From: Hexactinellida sp. DTS-2022
Taxonomy: Eukaryota > Porifera > Hexactinellida
DNA: 64,000 nucleotides
Assembly (NCBI GenBank): GCA_028753945.1
Contig: JAPNXP010000001.1
Span: 6,934,501 to 6,998,500, forward strand
Reading direction: 5' to 3'
In this document: positions 10,726 to 21,470 of the stretch, one piece after another
Position numbering within the stretch: position 1 is the stretch's first letter
How the letters are laid out: each line of letters opens with the position of its first letter
The notes under the pieces: generated by a model
What the model was told of the DNA's origin: nothing
Seen by the model: only the letters and a program-made list of their open reading frames with translations
Databases searched by the model: none
Program-made: the position numbers and the translations under genes

Positions 10726-10903
10726 CAGTCGAAATCGGGTTTTTTTGCCACGGGTTTTTTTGCTTATTGGGTTTTTTTGCCTCCTTTTGTCGTGCAAAAA
10801 TGTGATATCTTAATGTGTTTTCCATCGGGTTTTTTTGCTTATTGGGTTTTTTTGCCTCCTTTTGTCGTGCATTTTGGGGGGCAAAAAAACCCGATTTCGA
10901 CTG
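10726..10903. repeat. pogo-like MITE, GGGTTTTTTTGC type, copy 1
   Basis: The inverted ends CAGTCGAAATCGGGTTTTTT and AAAAACCCGATTTCGACTG are flanked by TA. Inside, a block with TTGCTTATTGGG and CCTCCTTTTGTCGTGC is directly repeated. The second copy at 11062-11239 has the same length (178 bp) and differs at very few bases. Confidence 0.72.
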
Positions 10904-11061
10904 TATAGATAATACGTCTATACATGATGCTTAGTCATAGTAGAAATAGGAGTCCGCTTAACCACAATTCTCAGATTCTCAAAAGTGGTTCCATTGGACT
11001 CGCAATGGTTAATTACCCCATACACAATGCAAATTATGCCAATAGGAAGCATAGTTTAATA

Positions 11062-11239
11062 CAGTCGAAATCGGGTTTTTTTGCCACGGGTTTTTTTGCT
11101 TATTGGGTTTTTTTGCCTCCTTTTGTCGTGCAAAAATGTGATATCTTAATGTGTTTTCCATCGGGTTTTTTTGCTTATTGGGTTTTTTTGCCTCCTTTTG
11201 TCGTGCATTTTGGGGTGCAAAAAAACCCGATTTCGACTG
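11062..11239. repeat. pogo-like MITE, GGGTTTTTTTGC type, copy 2
   Basis: Same ends, length and internal direct repeat as 10726-10903, again flanked by TA. It sits inside a remnant related to the E-element arm (10920-11260 shares CAGATTCTCAAAAGTGGTTC with 60414-60433). Confidence 0.72.
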
Positions 11240-11463
11240 TAGTCATTTTATAGTAGGCCATGTGTAACCCATGAGACACCTATCCTGAAAATTGGCTCTT
11301 AGTTAATAAAACTCTGTTCTGTGGAGAGGATACGGACTAATTATAATATAAGGAATCCAAGGCAGTAATGTACTTTCTACTTGGTTAGTACATACACTTG
11401 GATTATACGTAATTACTAATTATCTCCCCGAGGAGGCACGTATATTAACCGAGTTCTAATGTA

Positions 11464-11604
11464 CAGTAGATGTCGGATATAAGAATATGCTGGATATATG
11501 AACATTCTACTGAAAAACGGTTGCCATATACCCTATATAGTTTATGCCGGTTATAAGAACATTATGTGCAGTTTCCGACGATGTTCTTATAACCGGCATC
11601 CACT
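11464..11604. repeat. pogo-like MITE (GGTTATAAGAAC type)
   Basis: Starts CAGTAGATGTCGGATATAAG and ends ATAACCGGCATCCACT, flanked by TA. Better copies of the same family lie at 31684-31857 and 56839-57012. Confidence 0.55.
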
Positions 11605-11613
11605 ATATATATA

Positions 11614-11794
11614 CAGTCGGCTCCGCTTAATAGAGCTGTTAATAGATTTCCCGCGTAATGGGGTCAAAATTTCACAGGATTTATAGGACAGGATGACATT
11701 TTGGCTTAAAATATTTTCGATAAATAGATTTCTCCGCTTAATCGGATCAAAGTAACCTGGTCCCCGAGGTGCTTCTATTAAGCGGAGTCAACTG
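11614..11794. repeat. pogo-like MITE (CCGCTTAATAGA type)
   Basis: Starts CAGTCGGCTCCGCTTAATAG and ends CTATTAAGCGGAGTCAACTG between TA dinucleotides. A second copy in the opposite orientation is at 50283-50467. Confidence 0.62.
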
Positions 11795-11799
11795 TATAT

Positions 11800-12254
11800 A
11801 TTTGTTTGTATGTTCCGTTTTGAAAAAAACAGGACTATTTAAAAAATGATTTTTTGGCATATAGGGGTACCCCTGAGGCTCCGACAACAAGTTGAGGTTT
11901 CCACTCAAAATTTTTCGCAAAGTTATGACGCCATTGTCACATTTTGAGAAAAAAATCACTTAATCACACATAATTTACTAACACCCTCTGTGAGATGAAA
12001 ATCTGCAAATTTAATAGAGCATGGACATTAATGGTGTGGACATGGTGGTCTCACCAGATTATCAATATGCTTACTCATTATCGAATGATGACGTAATAAT
12101 TAAAATTTATACGTATTGTCAAATTTAACTACATATCTTTGGCCAATTTACGCTTTATAATCAATGTTGGAACTATGAACCACACACCAACCGCAAGCGG
12201 TTGGTATGGGGTTGTTTTGTGTCGCGAAGCGACCTAGCAAGCGAAGCGCGCTGT
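11800..12254 (+). repeat. Helitron-like repeat (CGAAGCGCGCT family), near full length
   Basis: Begins near TATTTGTTTGTATGTTCCG and carries TTTTTGGCATATAGGGGTA, GACAACAAGTTGAGGTTT, a TATGACGCCATTGTCACATTT block, the ACCAACCGC/GCGGTTGGT hairpin and the GCGAAGCGCGCT end. About 450 bp, non-coding. The other copies define the same order. Confidence 0.5.
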
Positions 12255-12462
12255 TGTTACATAGACTAAAATAACTCGTAAGAAAACTTCCAACACTACA
12301 AATGATCGTTACATTCCGAAACACCTTTATAGTAATGATGATTTGACGAAAAAATATAAAATTACAGCTGTGCCGATTTCATTTTCTCATGGAGGCACTA
12401 TTTATTATCTAACAATATATAGTACCTCCAAAAGAAAATGCTGTCTAGTATATATATATATA

Positions 12463-12868
12463 CAGTGGAACTCGCTTAGTGCGTACTCGCCTTAAGACGT
12501 ACACTCGGATACTACGTACTGTTCTCTAATAACCGATTTTCTCCTATTTGATCCATTATAATTGATTCGGTTAATACGTAATCGGATAAGACTTACCTCG
12601 GATAAGAAGTACCAATTTCTATTCCCAAGTAAATAAAATACATGTATTATAAATCGGTTAGTACGACTCTAGAGAACTATCAGCAAAACTCACTTAGTAA
12701 TTGGTTTAAGTCAGTAGGTTATAGACTTGAATACCCTAAATCGTATTCATATCATTGAACAAGTCACTATTTTCGACCTGTTGATTATGTATACGGATAA
12801 GACGTACCTCGTTTAGTACATACTTTTTCTTGTTTCCCAAGGTGGTACGTCTTAACCGAGTTCTACTT
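12463..12868. repeat. pogo-like MITE (GGAACTCGCTTAG type)
   Basis: Starts CAGTGGAACTCGCTTAGTGC and ends near ACCGAGTTCTACTT, with TA flanks. Several GATAAGACTTACCTCG-type subterminal repeats lie inside. Non-coding. Confidence 0.5.
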
Positions 12869-12889
12869 TAGTATACTATATGTCTATTT

Positions 12890-13286
12890 TTAAAATTTGT
12901 CTAGATTAAGTGATACTGGAGTCTGGAGTACAAAAAGCATTTATTTTTGGGATAGAGACTAACTTCCAATTGTTATGATATAGTAATAATATGCTGCACA
13001 AATTTTACGTAATATAAATATTTTATTTGTTGTCTATGTGACAAAGTAGTTAACCAAGTTGTCAGGTATTAGAATTCACTTAGTGACTAGCTTTTGACTG
13101 TTATAATATAATAGCGAATACAAATGCTGATTAAATTTGTCTAATGACAATTATGATGACGTTTGTTGTCGTTAAGCTGAATTAACTAAATGATGATACT
13201 TTTATTTAATTAATATATCGAGATTCGAAACCTCATAGTAGTTGAGTGATCCGTCACGAAGTGACCGAGACCGAAGGGCTCGTTTA
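12890..13286 (+). repeat. Helitron-like repeat (GAAGGGCTCGT family)
   Basis: Shares GGGATAGAGACTAACTTCC, the TTATTTGTTGT block and a GTCACGAAGTGAC hairpin with 14932-15368. It ends GAAGGGCTCGT followed by TTA, the same 3' end as 62763-63354 in opposite orientation. Confidence 0.45.
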
Positions 13287-13437
13287 ATTTAAATACCACG
13301 ACAGTAGATATCTAAAGCCTCTGTTAATTAACACTATTTCTACTAGTACCAGCTTTTCCTACGTATTAAATTCCTAATACAAATAAGGGAGTTGTATTCT
13401 TGTTACTAATTCTCTTTATTAGTTGATTTATATTTAG

Positions 13438-13610
13438 GGAAGTATCGGTCTTGGAAGCGGTTAAACGCTGTATTTGATGAAAGCTTTGTTGGACAAGCTC
13501 TTAAGTCTATTAAGTTCGAAACTATGACAAATCCTTTCTATATTCTCTATAAATATCTGGATAGCTTTGTTATGTTACATATTCCCCAGTATCAGGATCA
13601 GCTATATAAG
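13438..13610 (+). CDS. RNF213-like exon
   Basis: The acceptor is TTTATATTTAG and the donor is AAG|GTTGTT. The translation includes SWKRLNAVFDESFV, then YILYKYLDSFVMLHIP. The YKYLDSFVM segment resembles the YLHDFVxM motif I recall downstream of the IxPxLA block in RNF213. It starts with two bases, matching the phase left by 1261-1723, and ends in phase 0, matching the next exon 61 bp downstream. The donor is weaker than the GTAAGT/GTGAGT used elsewhere in the model. Confidence 0.55.
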
Positions 13611-13671
13611 GTTGTTATTTGAGATTATACAGGTTAAATGAGATTTATTTTGATATTATATCTCCCAACAG

Positions 13672-14102
13672 GTGGTTTATGTAATGCTGGTAGTAACTAT
13701 TTCTAACTGTCATAGACAAATGAAGGGAGAAGAGGGTACTACTGTTAATTCAGAGAGCTTACCGGAAGTGACTATACCTCTCATTCACATTGCTAGTGAT
13801 ATTATACGCGAGAGATTAGCGTTTGTTAAGGAAGCGTACTCTTTGGGATTTAGTCTCCCCAAGTCTCATTTAATTCGCCTCTACGACGCTCTTAAAAATC
13901 CCAAATCTTACTCTGAGTTGAAACATATAGACTTTGATTTATTTGCGTCTATTATTGGTTCTTGTTCGAAAATTGTATCTCGTATTTACACTAATCCTGA
14001 TACATCTATACCTGTTCAGGATTTTCAGACCTATGAGCCTTTAATCAATGAAAATTTTGGTCTTTTCCACAATAACTTCAGCGATCAACTGGATACTTTA
14101 AG
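13672..14102 (+). CDS. RNF213-like exon
   Basis: The exon follows TCTCCCAACAG and ends at AAG|GTATGA. It encodes about 143 codons with LPEVTIPLIHIASDIIRERL, corresponding to the IHLAYxxxRxRL motif recalled for RNF213, then a helical stretch around SLPKSHLIRLYDAL. The frame stays open to 14124, but the GTATGA donor makes an end at 14102 more likely. It leaves two bases, which do not fit the next exon recognised (43581, phase 0), so at least one exon between them is unseen or lost. The following 29 kb is repeats plus one antisense gene. Confidence 0.55.
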
Positions 14103-14260
14103 GTATGATATAACGAGACAATAATTGGGAAAACCATCTGCTACTGAGAAATTCCTCCACGTCCCAATTAAAATTAAACGGATGCAACTGTATTCAGTCT
14201 TATAGAATAGGCTGTGTCTAATAGAAATTACTTTCGGTTAATTGGGTCAATTTATCTATA

Positions 14261-14931
14261 CAGTAAACCTCCAATTAAGGATAACTTTGGGAACTGCTGT
14301 GAGGCGTTCCTAATATGGAGGTGTTCGTGTCCTTGATAAGAAGTCTGCTTTTAGGAACCTATCATAAACTTTATCAGGTGTATGAATGTTTGTTGGCAAA
14401 CATACGCAATATGTACTACTGTGATAAAGAAGGTTAATCAAATAATCTAACTTTAGTGTATTTTATTAACCATCTTCAGTATCACACATATCATTGAGTA
14501 TGTACGTGCACATTTAACTAATCTGTGTTATTAATTTAAGAAGTATTCCAATAATTTAAACTTTGAAAAGTCTATGAGACATTTTTGTGACAAGTTGCAA
14601 CGCTTTCTACAATATGTCCATAAACAACACTCTCGGTACTGATGATTGAACCTAGGACACTAGGATTGTGAATCGCATTAAACTTGAGCACCTATAAAGC
14701 TCTGATAACATCTTTGTCAGAAGGCACTGAAAATTCCGGTAAAACTGTGAACCAGATATAGCCCACTGAGGCACTGACTGTCATGTTGACCCCCACAAAT
14801 TATGATAAATACGTATGTTACTTAATGAGAGATCCATCTGAATGGCTAAGTGACATTTGGGACACAAAATGGTGTTCCCTGTTCACTATAGAGAGTTATT
14901 CCTTAATCGGATCCCTAATGGAGGTTTACTG
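14261..14931. repeat. pogo-like element remnant (AACCTCCAATTAAGG ends)
   Basis: CAGTAAACCTCCAATTAAGG at left and CCCTAATGGAGGTTTACTG at right are inverted and flanked by TA. The 670-bp interior has no open transposase frame. Confidence 0.55.
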
Positions 14932-15368
14932 TATTATTAAAACTTGATTGGTGTGTGTGTCTGCACGTGTGTGTGTGTTTGTCCGGAGTGTATTAAAGTG
15001 ATAGGAAAATAAAAACAGCATTTGTATTTGAGATAGAGACTAACTTCCAAATTAAACAAGTATGCTGAACACGAATTTCGTATTTATAATATGAATATTT
15101 ATTGTTGTTTACCAAAAATAGTTAAACAAATTAATGAAAATTAAAAAGAACTCAGGAGCTTACTTCCAACGGGTATTATAGGTAAACAAGTATGCTGATT
15201 ACAAATTTAGTCTACATGTGAACATCTGTTGTTGTTGTTGTTGAAAAAAGAGGAAAAACGAATTCAAAATTTTCAAATGTTTAATTTAAATATATCTATT
15301 GAAAAGAGCGAGACCCCGTTGCGGTTGAGTTATCCGTCGCGAGGCCACCGAGCCCGAAGGGATCGTTT
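14932..15368 (+). repeat. Helitron-like repeat (GAAGGGCTCGT family)
   Basis: Begins ATTATTAAAACTTGATTGG, then GTGTGTGT and TTTGTCCGG, and includes two diverged GACTAACTTCCAA/GAGCTTACTTCCAA modules with a TTGTTGTT tract. It ends in a GTCGCGAGGCCACC region and GAAGGGATCGT. The same layout is at 62763-63354 on the other strand. Confidence 0.5.
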
Positions 15369-15478
15369 AAATTATTTAAACGATCCCTTCGTCATAAATA
15401 TTCAAAATTTGACGATAGTAAATTTATATTTAAATTAAATATAAATTTACTATCGTCAAATTTTGAATATTTATGACG
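15356..15478. repeat. Two adjoining perfect palindromes
   Basis: 15356-15390 is a palindrome with 16-bp arms (GAAGGGATCGTTTAAA) around TTA. 15390-15478 is a second one with arms of about 43 bp starting CGTCATAAATATTC, around a 3-base centre. I see no mismatch in either. The first overlaps the 3' end of the Helitron-like repeat. Confidence 0.75.
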
Positions 15479-15850
15479 AGGGTTATCTTAGCGGCGGATT
15501 CGCAGACCTCACGTTTATGCTAATAACGAAAAAGTGTACGCTGTAAGTGAAAGATTTTCACATCAGCGTAAAGATGAAAGTTGTGACAACCCATATATCA
15601 TCCCAAAATGCCAAAAATCCCTTAAGATGACTTAGCAATTTTAGTTCAAATTTAGACCTCGGTTTTTCCATCATAACTCAAAAATTATTCATTATTTCAA
15701 ATTTTCCTTTTAATCACATATATATCTTACCATTCTTACCTATGACAACCTGTCATGTAAATTTCAAAACAAAATATTCATTTTTGAAAAAATATTATTA
15801 ACATAAATTTCACTAAAATCGGCTTACAATGATGATTTGCATACCTATCC
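15475..15850. repeat. Dispersed repeat, inverted copy at 42395-42745
   Basis: Shares GCGGCGGATTCGCAGACC, GTTTATGCTAATAACG, CAGCGTAAAGA, AAAAATCCCTTAAGATGAC and TTTTTCCATCATAACTC with the other copy. It starts directly at the large palindrome. No coding; class unknown. Confidence 0.5.
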
Positions 15851-16164
15851 AATATCCATAATGTAGAATCAGACATATAAACAATATTATGATTACTACA
15901 ACAATGTTAGGTATTTTGAGCAACTCCAGGTTTTTTTCATTTCCATAATCTGCATAACTTCTAGCTTCTATCTGAATGATCTTACTTGTGCGAATGTTCC
16001 TTCTCTCCAAATATACGTATTTGCCTTTTAAAGAGGGTGAATCTCATATAAATGTAAAGCAACATATTATCTCAGAATATGACTTACCAACGAGTGCGTG
16101 ATATTAAAATAGTGACAAATATTAGTAATGCTTATATGAGATAATAAAGATCGAGATAACCAAA

Positions 16165-16500
16165 GTTATTCTAAAAAATCCAAAATTGCAGCTTTGCCGA
16201 CAGCGCCACCAAAGGAGCATGTGTCGGCACAGCTGCAATTTTGGATTTTTATGCGCGTGTTGGGTGATCACCCAACACCAACCAACCCATTCTAATTATG
16301 TAATTCACAAAATTGTGAAAATACATTTTTTGACGATGTCATCACCACCTCAAGGTGTCAAGACACATTTGTAGAGGTGGTACGTGACATAATGATCAAA
16401 TGATAAATTGGAAGTTTGTTTCTATCTTGTATCATCTCTGAGATTAATGCTATTTATCAAATTAGTATAAATAATTATAAATATTATTATTAATTTAACA
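16165..16500. repeat. Hairpin repeat (TGCCGACAGC) with conserved tail
   Basis: 16170-16245 folds as CCAAAATTGCAGC...GCTGCAATTTTGG around a GTCGGCA core. The tail (TTGGGTGATCACCCAA, GACGATGTCATCA, CACCTCAAGGTGTCAAGACAC) is repeated at 33459-33700, and the hairpin at 32960-33300. Confidence 0.5.
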
Positions 16501-16618
16501 CCAATTTCAATGTCAACTTAAATTTATTAAGTTTGATTATTTGTCATTAATAGTAAATAGAATTAATTTGTCGACCATATTTCAATTCCGCACCCTCGAT
16601 GATCCCTTATAAACAAAT

Positions 16619-16990
16619 TGGAAGCATCTATATATATTAAATACAGACTGGATTAATTATAATTAATTACGTCAGTTTATTAATAGTACAAGAGTATTCT
16701 TGCAGAAGGAAATATATTCACTTAATCTGTCGTTGTTATGGAATATATAATCTATTTTTTCAAATGGAAATAGAAGCCTACTCGATCTCACAAGTTGAAT
16801 CAATATAATAATAACGAGTTGAAACAATAGAATTAGATTTAATTAACACCAATTGAACTGAAGTGTTAGTGAACAAAGGAAATTTGTAACTCAATAGTGG
16901 GACAAACGAAGCGCAATTTCAAAATTCGTGCCCTGTGAAAAGGTGTAGAATTTAATTCTCTATCGAAAGCATATGAATCTAAGAGAATTT
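16619..16990. repeat. Dispersed repeat, second copy of 8246-8570
   Basis: Begins TTGGAAGCATCTATATATA and follows the 8246 copy through CTACTCGATCTCACAA and TCTATCGAAAGCATAT. The DIRS-like element begins just after it. Confidence 0.45.
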
Positions 16991-17473
16991 GGAATTCTAC
17001 AAATGGCGTAACCAGACAATAACATAGTTTGAATAGTTCTCCAAAGTCGCAATTTTAACAAATCCATTGTTTTGACAATGAAGTAGTAAACATACCACCC
17101 AGGTAGTATAGCTAGTATATAACCAGTTATGCCTACTTCGAGTCATCTCCAAGCGCCCCACTTTCTCCTTTGGGTTGGGAGGGTGGGAACGCCTTATGTT
17201 ATTGTCTGGTTACGCCATTTGTAGAATTCCAATTCGACGTCGCCCCTACGGGGCTAGTCGAATTCCAAATTCTACTTCATGGCTTCACCAGACAATAACA
17301 TAGTTTGAATAGCCCGTTTAACGGAAATAAGACTTGTTGCATGAAACGGGGTAAATTCATGTCTTGGCTAAATTGCTACATTTAGTTCTACATAAAGTGG
17401 AATTTGCCTAAATGGGAGAAATTCCTTATTGAGCTTAACTAGTCAGCTAGTAAGTAGTAACATTGCGACACTA

Positions 17474-18300
17474 CTATTCTATAGTATCGCTAGGGGGTTC
17501 ATTTGTGAGGATAGCTGATGCAAATGCATGAGCTGCATCAGATCGAGTCGTCGCATCCTCATCCCCTGTACTTCTCTTGTAGTATCTTTGGAAGGTTTGA
17601 GCGTTGGACCAGTCGGCCACTTTCAATATTGTGTCAGTTGGTATCCCGACCATAGCGGCTCTAGAGGTGGAGGCTGATCTCGTGGAATGTGCCTTGAATA
17701 CGCTAGTATCGATTCCTGCAAGACTGAGGGCCTCCTTTATCCACCTCCCCACCGTGATTGGGGATACAGGTTTGTGAGGTTTGACTACAGCAATTAGAAG
17801 GGTGCTGTTTTTCCTTAATCCTTCTGTTCGAGACAGATACAAGTTAAGTGTGGTAACGGGGCAAATGCTAGGATTGTCTGGGAAGGCATGAATGTATACC
17901 GGTTTCATTGATTTTTGCTTCCATGTTTTGGTTCGAGATATGTGGCAGATAATTTTATCTGCATATATCTCCATGTGAGAAGTGTCCAAAGCAGTTAGCT
18001 CTGAGCATCTGGAAGCTGTTGTTAGGGAAAGGAGTGTAACCGTTTTTTGGGATAGGTTTTTAAGGGTAGAGCATGGTAGATGTTCCAGGTAATTGAGTAG
18101 TAAACGTACGTCCCATGTATTAGTATATCGAGGTTTTTTGGGTGCAATTTTGTTTTTGTAAGCACCACTGTTCCCATTTGGTCCAGGCTGAGCCATAGGA
18201 TTTCAAGGTAGCGGAGCTCCAGCTTTTGCAAATGATCTCAGTTGCATGTTCAGGCATGCCCCTCGCTATTAGCAAGTTCCTGATATAACGCAGGCCAGTA
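17474..18300 (-). pseudogene. DIRS-like tyrosine recombinase region (fossil part)
   Basis: Tyrosine recombinase features are visible: TASRCSELTALD holds the first catalytic Arg, HSTRSASTSRA the His-x-x-Arg pair, and DWSNAQTFQRYYKRS the terminal Tyr. The N-terminal DNA-binding part is encoded just to the right (about 18120-18300). In DIRS this enzyme inserts a circular DNA copy without target duplication, instead of an integrase. Confidence 0.82.
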
Positions 18301-18415
18301 GAGTCATTCTTTTGCTGACTACTAAGGGATGATGGTTGCCTACTGGGTCTGCTAGTAGGTTGTGTATCTGTGGCAGAATCACGGGGGGTTGTATCATGGC
18401 TTTCAGAAGGGCAGG

Positions 18416-20163
18416 CTACCATGGTCTGGATGGCCACTGGGGCACAATCAGTATGGCTTTCTTGACACGTTCTATCTTGATCTTTGTCAGCACTCTGCCG
18501 ATCAGGATCATAGGGGGGAATATGTAGGGGCATTCCAAGTGTTCCCAACTCTGTGTGAACGCGTTTATGGCTACCGCCTCTGGGTCTGGCTTCCAGCTCA
18601 TAAACTTGGGTAACTGGGCGTTGAGCCGTGAGGCGAAGAGGTCTATTGAGGGAGACAGGTTCCCGTTTCTCATGGTCTGATTGAATACAGAAGGGGAGAG
18701 TCTCCAATCGCTCCAGTCTCGGTTCAGTTGTCTCGACAACTTGTCCGCAGTTATGTTCTGCTTCCCAGGTAGATGTTCCGCCGTGAGCAAGATGTTGTTC
18801 GTCAAGCAGTCTTTGTGTATCTCTAGTGATAGGGTACATAGGCTCCGGGAGTGAGTACCCCCTAGTTTGTTGACAAAACGTATTACTGTCGTGTTGTCTG
18901 TCTGTATTAGCAGGTGTGAGTTTGTTTCTGCAAACATTTTTACTGCAAAGAGTACTGCTTTGAGTTCGAGCATGTTTATGTGCATTGTTGTCTCCACTTG
19001 GGACCATAGACCTGATGCTTGTTTGTTGCCATACACTATCCCCCAACCTGTCAATGAGGCATCGGTTTGTATTAGGGAATCTATCTCCCTTTTGTGAATG
19101 GGGGTTGAGTTCCATGTCCTCGCATTGGATATCCACCATTCGAGATCCGATAGAGACTGGGCACTCAGGGTGAGTGTGTTGTTGTAGTCCTTCACCGAAT
19201 GAAGGGATTATATTAAGTCGAACTGTAGCGAGCGGTAATATATCGGCGCTGGTCGAATCGCTGTTTTCGCGAAGGTCATCCGGCCGATAAGAACGGCTAG
19301 CTGGCGTGCTGTACACGTCCTCTTGCGTAGCAAGTAGCGGCATTGTGAAGTTAGGCTCGTTAGAGCAGCAGAGGGAAGACTCAAGGTCATAGCGCTTGAG
19401 TTGATTATCATACCCAAGAATTCTATCTCCTGGGTAGGAGTTAGAATCTACTTCTCTTGGTTTATTCTGAAACCCAGATGTGTAAGCAGTGAGATAGTTA
19501 GATTCGTATCTCGAGATAGAAGTGTTGGATTGGTGGCTGATATTAGTATATCGTCTAGATATATAATCAGGTGGATACCGAATGAGCGTAGAATAGCGAT
19601 CGGTCGCTTCAGAATCTTGGTAAACACTGAAGGAGCGATGTTGAGGCCAAACGGCATCGTTTTGTATTGGTAAGTGGTCTCGTTCCATATGAACTGGAGG
19701 TAAGTCCTGAATGCACGGTGGATGGCCACCGTGAGGTAAGCGTCCTTTAAATCGATCTTGGACATACACGCATTCTGTTCCACTACGTATATAATGAACG
19801 CAGTGTAACCCTTCCATCTTGAAGTGGCATGGGCTCAGAAACTTGTTCAGTCCCTTGAGGTTTAGAATAAGCCGCCAATTTCCGGACGACTTTTTGCGTA
19901 TAAAGATTGGGCTCGTGAGGTAAGTCGATCGAGCAAGTTCTATGGCTCCGATGTCCAGGAGTCTTTGAATCTCGTCTTCCATGGCACATGCTTGCTCGAG
20001 GCTCACTACTGGGGATCTCCGAACAAGCGGTGTTACTGGCAAAGTAAAGGAAGTTGTAATCCCTGTATATGTTGGATGATAGATCCGGGTGTATTAATTC
20101 CCAGTTGTGCTGAAACAGTGGGAGAGAGCCAGTTAGAGGTGGAGATTCCGGAGGGGGCTTCAT
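18416..20163 (-). pseudogene. DIRS-like reverse transcriptase and RNase H region (fossil part)
   Basis: Reverse transcriptase signatures are SPIFIRKKSSGNWRLILNLK, MSKIDLKDAY, YKTMPFGL and YLDDILI. RNase H follows with IQTDASLTGWG, MLELKAVLFA and IQTDNTTVI. The segment SIDLFASRLNAQLPKFMSW then links to the recombinase, a sequence typical of DIRS. The order and motifs are seen directly; assignment to DIRS rests on family knowledge. Confidence 0.82.
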
Positions 20164-20186
20164 AGCCCGGAGACACTCTAAGAGAT

Positions 20187-21470
20187 TTAGTGTTTGCGTT
20201 GGTTGAAATTTTGGGGTTTCGATTGGGTACCCTGGTAGTATCGGGGTTTCTTGTGATCGGCCCCACTGAAGCCCGAGCCTCCTGTGGGGCCTTTCCGAAA
20301 AAACTGGTTAGTTTTTGGGCCAGTGTTCCTGTAGTTGTTATAAGTTGAACCGTCATTCAGTTTCTGTTTCTTAGCTGGGCGGTCAACCAGTCTGTCCATT
20401 TGAGCCCTATCCTTCTGTAGGTCTGTTAATGATTTTAGGTTAGGCGAGCCGAATATAAAATTGGTCTCATGGTCATTGGGGAGAGGTCCTCCCTCATTCA
20501 CCATAGAAGGGTTAAGTTCCCTGATGGCGTTTTTCCTGCGAGCCACGAGGATCTTGGCAGCACAAGATCCCATAAGGACAAGGGTTGCGGAAGTGTACTC
20601 CATCACCTTATCAGGCTCCACAGCTTCGCCCTCGATTAGCTTGGAAAGCAGTTCTGCGATTGGCCCAACCGAGTGGAGCAGGTTTCGATGAATGTCTTTA
20701 AGGGTTTGGTCTCGGCCCTTCATAAAACTGAGTTCCTTACGTTGGAACATGCTATCCAATTTGTGCACACTCATAACGGGAATGTCCGGCCTCTTGAACC
20801 GTTTGGCCATTTCGGAGGTTAGCTGGGAGTCCAAGCTCTGCGAAAAATACTTGGTTAGGTATTCGCATATAGAGGTTGGTGCACCAGCGAAGAATTTTTT
20901 CCCTAGTAGCCCACTGGGATCAAACAGTGCTGTGCTTTTGTATGCTTCGTTCCCCGAGGAGATAGCAAGGTTTTCAGCAGATTGAACCATCTGCTGGCTG
21001 GAGCTCGGAGCAGAGAAGCAGTTCTGCAGCTCGGCTATAGAACTTTGTAGGTTCTGAAATACTTGCGTCAGATACGGGTTGGGTTGAGACAAGTCCCTCT
21101 GAGGGGTCTCTTCGTGCACCAAGGTCGGGGAATGCCCGAGGGTGCGGGAAACTATTAGGTCAGCCGGAGCTGCCGTTTCCCTGGGGTTCCTATATGGCCG
21201 TGAACCAGAAGGAAGGGAAGTTATGAAGCTAACCGGAGCTACCACTTCCCTTTGTCGTGTGCCGGTGTAATTGTCACTGGGACCTTCCCGGACTCTGGGG
21301 AGAAAAAACTCGTCGTTTTCGGAGAGGTTCGATGCATCCGCGCATGGCTCGGAGTCGTACGAGGATAGCGGGGAATTAGGATTGTAGTCTTCTGACATAG
21401 GTGTTGAGATGAATTTAGTCGTTGAATTGGAAATGAGAAAAATCGCTAGGAGATGACTCGAAGTAGGCAT
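20187..21470 (-). pseudogene. DIRS-like gag-type region (fossil part)
   Basis: A long region of about 430 codons upstream of the reverse transcriptase. It is acidic and serine-rich at its start, then helical with segments such as GLLGKKFFAGAPTSICEYL and KAKQKL-like basic stretches near the end. This position and composition fit the gag-like first product of DIRS elements, thought to form the particle. No zinc knuckle is visible, which is normal for DIRS. Confidence 0.65.

Noticed and set aside
10609-11253. Open frames with repeated FFAYWVFLPPFVV
   Set aside because: They are translations of the GGGTTTTTTTGC MITE and its internal direct repeat.
13438-14124. Exons 13438 and 13672 as part of a separate small gene
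   Set aside because: Phases join cleanly to 1261-1723 and the motif order fits one RNF213-like protein. A separate gene cannot be excluded but needs more assumptions.
18336-20985. Several plus-strand open frames (18336, 18867, 19401, 20461, 20692)
   Set aside because: They are shadows of the DIRS-like element, which reads on the minus strand with clear domains.
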